Positions 56,042-64,000 are shown, counted from the stretch's first letter. The stretch: DNA of 64,000 bases from Lysinibacillus piscis (GCF_026012395.1 NZ_BRZA01000004.1:124001-188000); one strand, 5' to 3'. Program-made: numbers and translations. The notes: a model not told the origin generated them from the sequence alone.

Positions 56042-57253
56042 ATGATTAATGATCATCGACTATTACAGCACCTTGAACAGTTAAGCCAAATTGGATGTAA
56101 TGACATAACAGGTGGCATAAATCGCTTGTCATTTACTTTAGAAGAACAGCAGGCGATTGAGCTTGTAGCCTCTTATATGCAAGATGCAGGAATGACTGTT
56201 TCAGTAGATGCAATTGGCAATATTATCGGCACATATGGCACTGGTCCAGAAACCGTTATGCTTGGCTCACATATTGATACAGTGCCTGAAGGTGGAAAAT
56301 ATGATGGTGCTCTAGGCGTACTTGCAGCGATTGAAGTCGTTCATACTTTACACGAACAGCACATCCGACCTACAAAAAAAATTCAAGTCGTAGCTTTTAA
56401 AGACGAGGAAGGCACACGCTTTGGTTTTGGTTTAATTGGCAGTAAGGCAATGGCTGGTCTTTTGACAGATGAGCAGCTTCAACAAACAGATGCACAAGGT
56501 ATTTCCATTGCTGAAGCGATGACACAATTCGGCTTAGATGCTCAGACAGTCACTCTTGCCAAACGTCATGACATCACTGCTTATTTAGAAATGCATATTG
56601 AGCAAGGTAAAGTGTTAGAAAATGAAAATTTACCTGTTGGCATTGTCACTGGGATTGCTGCACCTTTATGGCTAGAAATTACAGTAACAGGTATCAGTGA
56701 GCATGCTGGTGCGACACCGATGCCTATTCGCCAAGATGCGCTTACGGCTGCTAGTGAGATGGTGTTAGCAATTGAGCAGCTTGCTAATGATGGAAGCGAT
56801 TCTGTCGCAACAGTAGGCAAGCTGCATGTGGAGCCAAATGGTGTCAATGTTGTGCCTGGTAAAGTAGTCTTTACAGTGGATATTCGAGATATTGAGCAAG
56901 ATAAAATTACTGCACTGGAAAATCAAATTTTGCATAAGCTAGCGGACATCGCACAGCGTCGCCATGTACAGTTACAGTACAAAATATTACAACGTGTGCA
57001 ACCTGCTAAAACAGATACAATCTTGCAACAGCAGCTTGCAGCACGTATTGAGCAACAGGGCATTCGTCCTTATTTTTTAATGAGTGGTGCAGGTCATGAT
57101 GCGATGAATATTGCGCTTGTTGCACCTATCGCCATGCTATTCGTCCGTTCAAAAGATGGCATTAGTCATAATCCGTTAGAATACACTTCAGATGAAGATA
57201 TTATAGTGGCTACAAAGATTTTTTATGATACAGTGCTCACATTAATAAAGTAG
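56042..57253 (+). CDS. M20-family N-carbamoyl-amino-acid amidohydrolase (AtcC/allantoate-amidohydrolase-like)
   Basis: A 403-aa zinc enzyme. Metal ligands are in LGSHIDTVPEGGKYDGALG, FKDEEGTRFG and EMHIEQGKVLENE, with the dimerisation domain about 210-325 and C-terminal ligand in SGAGHDAMN. Relatives cleave N-carbamoyl-L-amino acids or allantoate. Five bases after the ATC-hydrolase gene, so releasing L-cysteine from N-carbamoyl-L-cysteine is a reasonable reading; allantoate breakdown lacks support because no other ureide genes are here. Confidence 0.85.
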   Translation: MINDHRLLQHLEQLSQIGCNDITGGINRLSFTLEEQQAIELVASYMQDAGMTVSVDAIGNIIGTYGTGPETVMLGSHIDTVPEGGKYDGALGVLAAIEVVHTLHEQHIRPTKKIQVVAFKDEEGTRFGFGLIGSKAMAGLLTDEQLQQTDAQGISIAEAMTQFGLDAQTVTLAKRHDITAYLEMHIEQGKVLENENLPVGIVTGIAAPLWLEITVTGISEHAGATPMPIRQDALTAASEMVLAIEQLANDGSDSVATVGKLHVEPNGVNVVPGKVVFTVDIRDIEQDKITALENQILHKLADIAQRRHVQLQYKILQRVQPAKTDTILQQQLAARIEQQGIRPYFLMSGAGHDAMNIALVAPIAMLFVRSKDGISHNPLEYTSDEDIIVATKIFYDTVLTLIK

Positions 57254-57256
57254 TAG

Positions 57257-57296
57257 CAAAAGCCTGCTCCATCTATTTTGACGGAGCAGGCTTTTG
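57257..57296 (+). terminator. Terminator after the carbamoylase gene
   Basis: GCAAAAGCCTGCTCC / GGAGCAGGCTTTTG strong stem. Confidence 0.93.
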
Positions 57297-57442
57297 ATTG
57301 TTGAAAAAATTGACCAATTTTGTGACTAACATTACGTTGCGCTACACTTTCGCACAATAAACATTTGTCGATTGTCTACGTAATCTTGTCGAATACTTAC
57401 GAAGTCGTGTCGATTGCCTATGAACTCTTTCTCCTCTATTAC

Positions 57443-57481
57443 AAAAATGCCGTTGACTTCATTGCTTGAAGTGCGGTTTTT
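57443..57481 (+). terminator. Hairpin upstream of mntA
   Basis: ACTTCA/TGAAGT stem extended by CCG/CGG with A and T flanks. It has terminator shape but no gene precedes it closely; it may be a remnant or insulate the mntA-hepT unit. Confidence 0.55.
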
Positions 57482-57523
57482 AGGTCAAAGCTTTATACTA
57501 TAGGAAAGGATGGTGATAGCCTC

Positions 57524-57934
57524 ATGTTAAGTGACAGCCTTCAACAAAAATTAATGGAGACAATTAATGCACATCTGAATCCCGACTTCGTCATTTTGTT
57601 TGGCTCATTTGCAAAAGGTATTGTGCGGGAAGATAGTGATATTGATATTGCTTATTTCGGTGACAAGCAACTATCATCTTATGAACGTTTTCTATTAGCA
57701 GGGGAACTGGCAACACTCGTAGGTCGAGAAGTTGACTTAGTCGATATTAAACAAATTGATACTGTATTCACTATGCAAATTTTTTCTGAGGGCACACCGA
57801 TTTATATTCAGAACAACAATGAATTCATACGTCAAAAAATGCGTGCTTATAGTATGTATGCCACACTAAGTGAACAACGTACATCCATTGTTGATGCTAT
57901 CAAAGAGAGAGGAAGTATATTTGGAGATGAATGA
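57524..57934 (+). CDS. mntA: MntA-type nucleotidyltransferase antitoxin
   Basis: A 136-aa minimal nucleotidyltransferase. The signature GSFAKGIVREDSDIDI contains GSX10DXD, with a further Asp in EVDLVDI. In type VII toxin-antitoxin pairs MntA adds AMP groups to a tyrosine of HepT and so silences it. It overlaps hepT by 8 bases. GGAAAGGATGG lies upstream. Confidence 0.88.
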   Translation: MLSDSLQQKLMETINAHLNPDFVILFGSFAKGIVREDSDIDIAYFGDKQLSSYERFLLAGELATLVGREVDLVDIKQIDTVFTMQIFSEGTPIYIQNNNEFIRQKMRAYSMYATLSEQRTSIVDAIKERGSIFGDE

Positions 57935-58334
57935 TGTTATTTTAAATAAAGCCACTACTATTGAGCGATGTGTGAAACGTATTCATGAGGTGTATCAAGA
58001 TAATCCTGAAAATTTAACGGATTTCACGAAGCAAGATAGTATCATTTTAAATATTCAACGTGCTTGTGAGGCAAGTATTGATTTAGCCATGCATATTGTA
58101 AGTGAGCGTAAGCTAGGCATACCGAAAGCAAGTCGTGAGGGGTTTACGCTCTTACAAGAGGTGGGGCTAATTGATGCGGATTTAGCAAAGATTATGATGA
58201 ATATGGTTGGCTTCCGCAATATTGCTGTTCATGATTACCAAGCATTAGAGCTTACTATTTTAGAAGCCATTTTAGATAAACACCTTGATGATTTTAAAAA
58301 GTTTACGAAGGTCATTTTGCAGCTTGAAGCATGA
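57927..58334 (+). CDS. hepT: HepT-type HEPN ribonuclease toxin
   Basis: A 135-aa HEPN protein with the catalytic RX4HXY motif as RNIAVHDY near 106-113; the tyrosine is the expected target of MntA. Helical throughout (TTIERCVKRIHEVYQDN, CEASIDLAMHIVSERK). I start at ATG 57927, inside mntA, with GGAG just upstream; a longer frame back to 57870 is improbable. HepT cleaves tRNA or mRNA; role may be phage defence or plasmid/island maintenance. Confidence 0.88.
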   Translation: MNDVILNKATTIERCVKRIHEVYQDNPENLTDFTKQDSIILNIQRACEASIDLAMHIVSERKLGIPKASREGFTLLQEVGLIDADLAKIMMNMVGFRNIAVHDYQALELTILEAILDKHLDDFKKFTKVILQLEA

Positions 58335-58373
58335 CAAAAATGATTCTACTGACTTCGTACCACATATAAAAGT

Positions 58374-58401
58374 GACCAATTTTACTGGGTGAAAATTGGT
58401 C
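58374..58401. repeat. GACCAATTTT inverted pair after hepT
   Basis: GACCAATTTT (58374-58383) and its inverse AAAATTGGTC (58392-58401) form a hairpin. The same GACCAATTTT is at 57312-57321 upstream of mntA, so the toxin-antitoxin unit is bracketed by the sequence. Confidence 0.6.
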
Positions 58402-58446
58402 AACTAAGCATTAAAGCATTTCTCTGATATACAGTATTGGATCAAA

Positions 58447-58486
58447 TAAAAAAACAAGAATGCTACTATAAACATTCTTGTTTTAC
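58447..58486. terminator. Bidirectional terminator
   Basis: AAAACAAGAATG / CATTCTTGTTTT stem between hepT and the convergent 119-aa gene. Confidence 0.88.
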
Positions 58487-58517
58487 ATATATTTTTAAAA
58501 GTATTGATTGCTAAATT

Positions 58518-58877
58518 TTATGCATTTGATAGCGTTTTTATATAGTTTAAGATGTTGTCAATATTTTCTGAATTATATTCAGCCTCGGATAAAAGATAGT
58601 ATCCACTTTCAGAAAAATCAATGTGACCAAGTAAACTTTTTAAGTATGGAGAAATTAAAACCACAATGCCATCATTTCCTAATAATTCCTCTGGCGATTC
58701 ATAGCCATGAGTAACTTCTACATTAAAAGAACTCAAATTATTCTCTTTCAATGAATTTTCTATATTCTTTTTTAATCTCGTGGACTTTTTCTTAAAAGAG
58801 AATCCCTCTCTATCTAAACCTGTTGCAAATCCCCTAAACCCCATTGCTAATTTTGGATAAATATAGATTGTTTTCAT
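58518..58877 (-). CDS. Unrecognised 119-aa protein, possible immunity protein
   Basis: I do not recognise the family. Protein starts MKTIYIYPKLAMGFRGFATG, is soluble and mixed alpha/beta (GIVVLISPYLKSLL in the middle, NSENIDNILNYIKTL at the end). ATG 58877 is preferred because AAAGGGTG lies upstream; it is 5 bases after the stop of a truncated frame (58883-59053). A small gene immediately after the tail of a truncated large one is the usual picture of an immunity gene after a polymorphic toxin. A PTS-IIB-like fold is another possibility. Confidence 0.65.
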   Translation of the reverse strand: MKTIYIYPKLAMGFRGFATGLDREGFSFKKKSTRLKKNIENSLKENNLSSFNVEVTHGYESPEELLGNDGIVVLISPYLKSLLGHIDFSESGYYLLSEAEYNSENIDNILNYIKTLSNA

Positions 58878-58882
58878 TATAA

Positions 58883-59053
58883 TCACCCTTTCAAAAAATT
58901 ATGACCCCTTAAATTATAATTTTCCCCCAATAACTCTTTTATGTAAGATTGAGGAATCCTTTTATTATCCTTCCATTCAATTGTATCATATATTGAACCA
59001 TTTCCGGTATTAATTTGGGATAATATTTTATTAAAAACCCTATTAAATAACCA
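58883..59053 (-). pseudogene. C-terminal tail of a truncated gene, possible toxin domain
   Basis: After an in-frame stop, the minus strand reads 56 codons: WLFNRVFNKILSQINTGNG, IYDTIEWKDNKRIPQSY, IKELLGENYNLRGHNFLKG, then stop at 58883-58885. No start codon or ribosome binding site is present at its left end and the DNA is unusually AT-rich. Composition (IEW, NLRGHNF) looks like a C-terminal nuclease-type toxin tip, but the family is not identified. Its coupling to the next gene supports toxin-immunity origin. Confidence 0.45.
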
Positions 59054-59151
59054 CTAAAACAGAAAAAGGAGTCGAAAAAATGTCTGTAGACACTCTCCTA
59101 CTCCTTACTCAAACATCTCTGTTACTCGTTAGCTGGCTAGCCCTCTTCCAC

Positions 59152-60651
59152 TTAATACAAAGCATCTAATAGCTCTAGCTTTTTCGCAATCGCCTCTTCA
59201 AATGTCATAATATATGCAGCAGGGTCCTTTGGGTTGTGGAACTGTGTAATTTTTCCTGTCTCAGGATGGACAAATTTCGATGATGCCCCACAGCCAATAC
59301 CTAAAATCGTCTGTACTTCTTCCATGATGACAATATTATAGATACTTTCCTCGCCAGCCTTACTATAGCCAACATTCTCTAAGTTTCCTAAAATATTTTT
59401 TTGACGATATAAATAATATGGTACATAATCGTTGTCCTTTGTCCATCGCTGTGCCATATGCATCATTTCCGCCACAGTATCACGGTCAGCTACTTTGTAT
59501 TTATCTTTATTACGTGTCATTTCGGAGGCACGCTTAAAGGATAATGTATGCACTGTCAATGACTCAGGCTGCATTTTAGCTGATTCCTCCAATGAATGCT
59601 GGAATTCCTCAATCCCTTCATTTGGCAAGCCAATAATTAAATCCATATTAATATTATTCATTCCTGATTCACGAGCTAACCAAAACTTATCCACGGTTTC
59701 CTGTACAGTATGGTGACGACCAATTGCCTTCAATGTTTCATCTGTATAGGACTGTGGATTGACACTAATACGGTCAATACCCCATTTTTTTAAAACCTCT
59801 AGCTTTTCAGGTGTAATTGTGTCAGGTCGTCCCGCTTCCACCGTTACTTCACGAATTGTTTCTGGATTTGGGAAAGACTCGTACATTGTTTGGTACAGAG
59901 CATCCATCTCGTGCGCTTCAATTGAGGTAGGTGTACCGCCACCCCAATAAATAGAAGTAATCTTCATATTGTTCTCTGTTAACCATTTCCCCATTTCACG
60001 CAGTTCAATATGAAGCCCATCTAAAAAGGTTTCCACTCGCCCCTGCTTTCGGTTACTACCAATAGCATAGGCTGGGAATGTACAATAGGCACATTTTGTT
60101 GGGCAAAATGGAATGCCGATATAAACGCTAATTTCTTTACCGATTGTATCTAAATCAGGAATTGTCACCAATTGTCGTGCTACAATTTCCTTCAAAAGCG
60201 CTACCTTTTCCTCTGATAATCGGAAATCACGACGCAAAATATCTGCAATCTCCGCATCACTCTTACCAGCTTGACGGAATTTATGATACAGCTTCGTCGG
60301 ACGTACACCCGTTAAAATACCCCATTGCTGATGCATGCCTGTGTGCTGCTCCAAGACATCTAAAAATACATGTGATAAGGCACGCTTAATACGAATATTT
60401 AACTCACGTCCCTCTACCGCTGTATCATAGTGAATTTCGTAATCATTCGTATAACGATTGCCCTCTACCTCTAGCACAGCCTTTGTTGTAATCGAAAAAT
60501 CATCACCGACTTGATAATCTATCGACGCTAACATATGAGCTCCCTCCGGCTTTATCGTTAGCTTTGAATCCTCAAAAAATAAATTCGCAATATGATGCAA
60601 TACACGAATCCAATCCTCTGGATAGTGTTGCTCTATATAAATTGTTTGCAT
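59152..60651 (-). CDS. hemZ: Radical SAM protein HemZ
   Basis: A 499-aa radical-SAM enzyme of the HemN/HemZ group. The 4Fe-4S site is PFCPTKCAYCTFPAYA (CxxxCxxC); SAM-binding GGGTPT follows, with N-terminal about 170-residue extension typical of HemZ and a HemN-like C-terminus. Annotated in Bacillus as oxygen-independent coproporphyrinogen dehydrogenase; biochemical function in the coproporphyrin-dependent pathway is unsettled. Long-range neighbour of the hemEHY genes in this window. Confidence 0.9.
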   Translation of the reverse strand: MQTIYIEQHYPEDWIRVLHHIANLFFEDSKLTIKPEGAHMLASIDYQVGDDFSITTKAVLEVEGNRYTNDYEIHYDTAVEGRELNIRIKRALSHVFLDVLEQHTGMHQQWGILTGVRPTKLYHKFRQAGKSDAEIADILRRDFRLSEEKVALLKEIVARQLVTIPDLDTIGKEISVYIGIPFCPTKCAYCTFPAYAIGSNRKQGRVETFLDGLHIELREMGKWLTENNMKITSIYWGGGTPTSIEAHEMDALYQTMYESFPNPETIREVTVEAGRPDTITPEKLEVLKKWGIDRISVNPQSYTDETLKAIGRHHTVQETVDKFWLARESGMNNINMDLIIGLPNEGIEEFQHSLEESAKMQPESLTVHTLSFKRASEMTRNKDKYKVADRDTVAEMMHMAQRWTKDNDYVPYYLYRQKNILGNLENVGYSKAGEESIYNIVIMEEVQTILGIGCGASSKFVHPETGKITQFHNPKDPAAYIMTFEEAIAKKLELLDALY

Positions 60652-60722
60652 GTCTTCCGCTCTTTTCTTTCTAAAGTTACATTCCTATTGTAGTCAAAGC
60701 CGACACTTTTAGCAAAAAATTT

Positions 60723-60759
60723 AAAAAGCATGCCAGCAATTATATGCTGACATACTTTT
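60723..60759 (-). terminator. Terminator after the RNase H-like gene
   Basis: AGCATGCCAGCA with imperfect partner TGCTGACATACT, A/T flanks on both sides, just beyond the stop. Confidence 0.75.
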
Positions 60760-60761
60760 CA

Positions 60762-61421
60762 TCATTTCAACAACTCACTTGCGCCCGTAATAGCAATGCC
60801 CTTTAATGCTTGTGTGGCAAGTTTGTCTGCTTCTTTATTTTCCTGTCGTGCAATCAGCTTGTAATCAGGCTGAATATGCAATGCTTCTAGCTTAGCATCA
60901 ATTTTGTCTGCCCAGCTTGCTAAATTTCGCTCAAGTGCTGGCCATTCTCCATTAAGTTGATTAATAACAACCTGTGAATCACCTGTAATACAAATCGGTA
61001 AATGATGTACATCCAATAATTCCAGCTCTGTCAACGCTAAATAGAGTGCCGCATACTCTGCCTCATTATTGGATTGCAATTCACTAGAAAAAGCATTTTT
61101 GCGTAAACGATAGGACTTACCATTTTGCTCATAATAAATCGCACAGCCTAACCCTGATTGCCTTGTAGCAATGTCAAAGCCACCATCAAAATAAACTGTA
61201 ATATTATGTGGCTCTGTCTCAATTTCCTTTAAATACGCCTTTAATTCTTTCAATGACCAATCATTCTCTTGACGGTCAATAAAGTGAAGGGACTTTACTC
61301 TCCCTGTACGTTCCATATCCTCAGCAAGTAACAGTGCCTGTGCAGCTGGTAATTCAGCTGAATGAAAAACTGTTTCTGTGCCCTTTGGTGTTTTATAAAA
61401 CCATTCGATTGTCACGTACAT
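60762..61421 (-). CDS. RNase H-like protein with N-terminal extension
   Basis: A 219-aa protein. About 75 N-terminal residues precede a type I RNase H fold with all four acidic residues: FDGG (first Asp), NNEAEYAALY (Glu), GDSQ (Asp) and NKEADKLAT (last Asp). It is the Bacillus YpeP/YpdQ type, for which catalytic activity has not been firmly shown in all members, although here the motif set is complete. Confidence 0.85.
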   Translation of the reverse strand: MYVTIEWFYKTPKGTETVFHSAELPAAQALLLAEDMERTGRVKSLHFIDRQENDWSLKELKAYLKEIETEPHNITVYFDGGFDIATRQSGLGCAIYYEQNGKSYRLRKNAFSSELQSNNEAEYAALYLALTELELLDVHHLPICITGDSQVVINQLNGEWPALERNLASWADKIDAKLEALHIQPDYKLIARQENKEADKLATQALKGIAITGASELLK

Positions 61422-61448
61422 GATGTTTTCCTCCTCACTTACTAGCCA

Positions 61449-61796
61449 TTAAAGACCTTCATATAATGTTTGAATTGGTTTCACTAAAATACGATTCACT
61501 TCTTCAATCACTTTACTTAACTGCATTTCTGCCGTCAACATAGCTGAAATTTTGGCATTTTGCTGTGCCAATTGTGCCGCCTTTTGCGCATAGACAAGCT
61601 CATCTTCTAATATATCCTCACCAGCTATTTGTTTTTGTTGTAAATCAATTTGAATTTTGCGGAAGTTTTTAAAAATCTGTAATGCCTCCTCATCCGCTTT
61701 TACAGTTGCCACTGCTTCTGTTAATGCTTCAAATTCTGGCGTTTTGCGGAAAGTCGCCTCTAACGCATTAATATCATTGTAAATGTTAATCATCAA
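61449..61796 (-). CDS. yheA: YlbF-family protein YheA
   Basis: A 115-aa helical protein of the YlbF/YmcA/YheA family: KTPEFEALTEAVATVKADE, NFRKIQIDLQQKQIAG, VEEVNRILVKPI-like EEVNRILVKPIQTLYEG. YlbF and YmcA act in biofilm and RNA-processing control; YheA's own role is unknown. A second ATG one codon later (61793) is also possible. Fifteen bases after yheB. Confidence 0.9.
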   Translation of the reverse strand: MMINIYNDINALEATFRKTPEFEALTEAVATVKADEEALQIFKNFRKIQIDLQQKQIAGEDILEDELVYAQKAAQLAQQNAKISAMLTAEMQLSKVIEEVNRILVKPIQTLYEGL

Positions 61797-61811
61797 TAGA
61801 TTTCCCCTTTT

Positions 61812-62954
61812 TTAAATAAAATAGACAATCAGGCCTTGCACAATTCCAATTAAACCACCAAGTAAAGCACCCAACCATGTAATCATTTTAAATTCACGCT
61901 TGGAAATACCTAATACAAGTTCCTCTAGTTTTTCCACTGGGAAAGAATCAACTTGCTCTCTTACAACCTCTTGTAAATCTAAACGTCTTAATGCATCCTC
62001 TAATTTTTCCTCTGCCTTCACAAAAGCAGTATCAATTGCTTGTGGAATAACTTTTTCCTTCATCCATACATTTCCTTCAGGCCAGTAGTACGAGATAGGA
62101 TGATTTAAACGTTCCTCCACTGCTAATTGCTCTTTCACATAGCTTTGTACTTTCACAAGTAGTGGCTCCATATGAACATCCTCTAGGAAATCCATTGCAG
62201 GACGATCCTTTAACTTTTCCCATTCCTGTGTAAAGATTTTTGTTAATAATGCTGCTGTACCTGGTGCTTGTAAAAACTTCACAAGCTCTCGCTGTACTTT
62301 CCCAACTAGTGAAGAAGAATCACCTAAAAACATATTAATCATACCACCTAGCGAGCCCTTAGACGCTAAAAAATCATCAATCATCGCTTTAATGGTCATT
62401 TCGCCTTCAGGTGATAAAAAATAATCCTCACCTTTTTCTAAAATATGACTCACAGCCACTGGTATTTTGCCGTCAATTGTTGCCTGAATTTCTGCTGACA
62501 ATAATGTACGAAGCGATTTTGTTGCTAGTGTATTCCTCATCGCCATAAATTGTCCCTCAACAACAGCAGCTACCTTCTGCTCAATCGTTGCTGGCATATG
62601 TGAAAAACCTGCTAATGTTAGCCAATCTTGAATGGTTTTATCATTCGTAAAAATAATTTCTTCAGCTTTCTGTTGGACAAGCCCCTCAATTTTATCCTGC
62701 ATGTCCTTCGAGAAAAATTTCTTTCTAAACGTCTCAGGTGTCAATAAATAATCCACAACAGTTTTCCCAAGCTGTTTCGCTAATTCATCTCGACGTTTTG
62801 GAATCAGCCCTGGTGTAAAAGGTACACGCCAATTTTTAATGTAGATGGCATTATGTGGGCGGAATAACATCTTAATCGCCAAATGATTCGTTACACCACC
62901 AATAGCAGCACCGATAACAGCCATAAATAATAATGTCACTAAAATATTATCCAT
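61812..62954 (-). CDS. yheB: DUF445-family membrane protein YheB
   Basis: A 380-aa protein with a hydrophobic helix at each end (about 4-24 and 360-380) and a long soluble helical middle, including LAIKMLFRPHNAIYI, VPFTPGLIPKRRDELA and REFKMITWLGALLGGLIG. I start at ATG 62954, after AGAGG; five codons more (to 62969) are open. Function unknown; transcribed together with yheA. Confidence 0.9.
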   Translation of the reverse strand: MDNILVTLLFMAVIGAAIGGVTNHLAIKMLFRPHNAIYIKNWRVPFTPGLIPKRRDELAKQLGKTVVDYLLTPETFRKKFFSKDMQDKIEGLVQQKAEEIIFTNDKTIQDWLTLAGFSHMPATIEQKVAAVVEGQFMAMRNTLATKSLRTLLSAEIQATIDGKIPVAVSHILEKGEDYFLSPEGEMTIKAMIDDFLASKGSLGGMINMFLGDSSSLVGKVQRELVKFLQAPGTAALLTKIFTQEWEKLKDRPAMDFLEDVHMEPLLVKVQSYVKEQLAVEERLNHPISYYWPEGNVWMKEKVIPQAIDTAFVKAEEKLEDALRRLDLQEVVREQVDSFPVEKLEELVLGISKREFKMITWLGALLGGLIGIVQGLIVYFI

Positions 62955-63118
62955 TCGTTTTCCTCTCATTTCATCTATACAATTGACGAATCATGTCGCC
63001 TAATGCCCTCATTATAGCAGAGCCACTATTTTCTACGAAAGAAATACCCTCAAGGTTGCAAAATTATTAGCCACCTTCAATAATAAATAGTATCGATATA
63101 GAGAAATGAGGTTTGATG

Positions 63119-63322
63119 ATGATTCAACATTTTAGCTTTAAGCCGTTATTTGAAAACACACAGTTACCAGGGTGGTCCATTACCTTCTTCTATCAACGTG
63201 AATATTATAGTGCCGAATATTTAAAAGATGGCGCTATTAAATGGACAGGTACAACGCCACCTAATGAGGAAGATGTCAAAAAAATGATTCATGAATTGAT
63301 GCTCTATCATGTTTATGAATAA
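63119..63322 (+). CDS. yheE: Small protein YheE
   Basis: A 67-aa protein MIQHFSFKPLFENTQLPGWSI, with aromatic-rich beta strands (TFFYQREYYSAEYLKDG) and a C-terminal helix (DVKKMIHELMLYHVY). Matches Bacillus YheE-type proteins, encoded next to yheB. GAGG is 7 bases before ATG 63119; two earlier in-frame starts (63113, 63116) are less well placed. Function unknown. Confidence 0.8.
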   Translation: MIQHFSFKPLFENTQLPGWSITFFYQREYYSAEYLKDGAIKWTGTTPPNEEDVKKMIHELMLYHVYE

Positions 63323-63409
63323 AAATGAATGTCTACATTTGTATTTTAACGATAAATAATTTATCATTAAATCATCCAACAATTTTTTAAATCATAGGAG
63401 GTGTACACT

Positions 63410-63481
63410 TTGTTCGCTTCCCTCATTTGGGCGGGGACAAAGGAACTATTTGGACGGAGACATATTGGAAATAACCATTAA
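63410..63481 (+). CDS. 23-codon leader ORF overlapping the CNNM transporter start
   Basis: Starts TTG 63410 behind the best ribosome binding site of this region, AGGAGGTG (63397-63404), and reads [15 protein letters not shown] then RRHIGNNH to a TAA at 63479-63481. It overlaps the downstream start codon (TTG 63465) in another frame by 17 bases, so its translation would set the rate of initiation downstream. Possible leader peptide; no protein function proposed. Confidence 0.5.
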   Translation: MFASLIWAGTKELFGRRHIGNNH

Positions 63482-64000
63482 ATTGGCGGCATTCGCCCTA
63501 CTCATCATCATGACAGCGTTTTTCGTTGCAACAGAATTTGCAATTGTAAAAGTCAGAACAACACGGATTGACCAATTGCTAGCAGAAGGAAATAAAAAAG
63601 CAGAAAAAGCTAAGCATGTCGTAACAAATTTAGACGAATATTTATCTGCCTGTCAGCTCGGTATTACGATTACTGCGCTTGGTTTAGGTTGGCTAGGTGA
63701 ACCGACATTTGATATGATATTGCATCCTGTGTTTGAATATTTCAATTTAAACAGTAGCATCACATCTGTTTTATCATTTATTTTTGCGTTTTCTATTGTA
63801 ACCTTTATGCATGTTGTCGCTGGGGAATTGGCGCCAAAAACATTTGCCATCCAAAAAGCAGAGTTTGTGACATTACACTTTGCTGGTCCATTAATGTTAT
63901 TCTACAACATCATGTATCCATTCATTAAATTATTGAATGGTTCTGCGCGTGCCATATCAGGGCTTTTCGGCTTAAAAATGATGTCTGAATCAGAAGTAGC
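63465..64000 (+). CDS. CNNM-domain transporter (hemolysin C-like, YhdP family), partial at right edge
   Basis: At least 178 codons, cut by the window end. The DUF21/CNNM domain begins [20 protein letters not shown]; then [40 protein letters not shown] and [18 protein letters not shown], all matching B. subtilis YhdP-type proteins, whose close relatives (MpfA) export magnesium. TTG 63465 aligns with the ATG of YhdP; CGGAG lies 5 bases upstream. CBS and CorC domains should follow beyond the window. Confidence 0.88.
   Translation, partial: MEITIKLAAFALLIIMTAFFVATEFAIVKVRTTRIDQLLAEGNKKAEKAKHVVTNLDEYLSACQLGITITALGLGWLGEPTFDMILHPVFEYFNLNSSITSVLSFIFAFSIVTFMHVVAGELAPKTFAIQKAEFVTLHFAGPLMLFYNIMYPFIKLLNGSARAISGLFGLKMMSESEV

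Noticed and set aside
57443..57481. An attachment site or tRNA fragment upstream of mntA
   Set aside because: No tRNA-like sequence and no matching att repeat; only a hairpin with T-tract.
63323..63409. M-box magnesium riboswitch before the CNNM transporter
   Set aside because: Only about 90 bases are available and none of the M-box conserved elements is visible.

Overview
The window looks like a low-GC, spore-forming Bacillales chromosome, most probably Lysinibacillus or a close Planococcaceae relative. Gene order and protein sequence repeatedly match the Bacillus subtilis his-yvcD, hprK-lgt-ppaX-yvoF, yhfJ/yhfH, hemEHY, hit-ecsAB, trpP-yhaH-scoC-yhaJ-prsA-yhaM and yheA-yheB-yheE blocks. 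Sporulation-type genes (a YjcZ-like peptide, a BclA-like collagen protein, ScoC) and a serine T-box support this. I see no rRNA, tRNA, CRISPR array, intact prophage or complete insertion sequence.

Left part (1-13.6 kb): a minus-strand histidine operon, hisZ-G-D-B-H-F-IE, with a good sigma-A promoter but no hisA. Next is a small Cys-containing protein behind a Fur-box-like site, then hprK-lgt-ppaX-yvoF, a cytochrome c551-type lipoprotein, a YitT-family membrane protein, an EAL-HDOD regulator and a DedA protein. A perfect 3 x 37 bp tandem repeat lies in a 600 bp gap.

Middle part (13.9-36.4 kb): a long-chain acyl-CoA ligase behind a FadR-like box; a Bce-type antimicrobial-peptide detoxification module with an unrecognised extra gene; an insertion-like segment that splits the lplJ terminator and carries a Bacillaceae-type intergenic repeat; lplJ with three tandem YhfH microprotein genes; YhgE with its TetR regulator; a two-component system sandwiched between two lipoproteins; a glycosyltransferase/collagen-like exosporium pair; and hemE-hemH-hemY opposite the heme oxygenase-like hmoB.

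Right part (36.4-64 kb): ecsAB, hit, trpP with a TRAP-like site over its ribosome binding site, yhaH, scoC, yhaJ, prsA, yhaM, an enoyl-CoA hydratase with a second FadR-like box, trhO, serA under a serine T-box, an ECF sigma factor with a membrane partner, a ComEC-like metallo-hydrolase with DUF3006, and a putative cysteine-scavenging unit (SSS transporter, LysR regulator, ATC-hydrolase family protein, M20 carbamoyl-amino-acid hydrolase).

A small accessory patch at 57.3-59.1 kb holds an MntA/HepT toxin-antitoxin pair and the tail of a lost gene followed by a small ORF that looks like a toxin/immunity leftover. The window ends with hemZ, an RNase H-like gene, yheA, yheB, yheE and the start of a CNNM-family transporter preceded by an overlapping 23-codon leader ORF.

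The strongest candidates for something undescribed are the Bce-module extra gene, the ATC/carbamoylase cluster, the toxin-tail/immunity remnant, the triplicated YhfH microproteins, the split terminator and the leader ORF.
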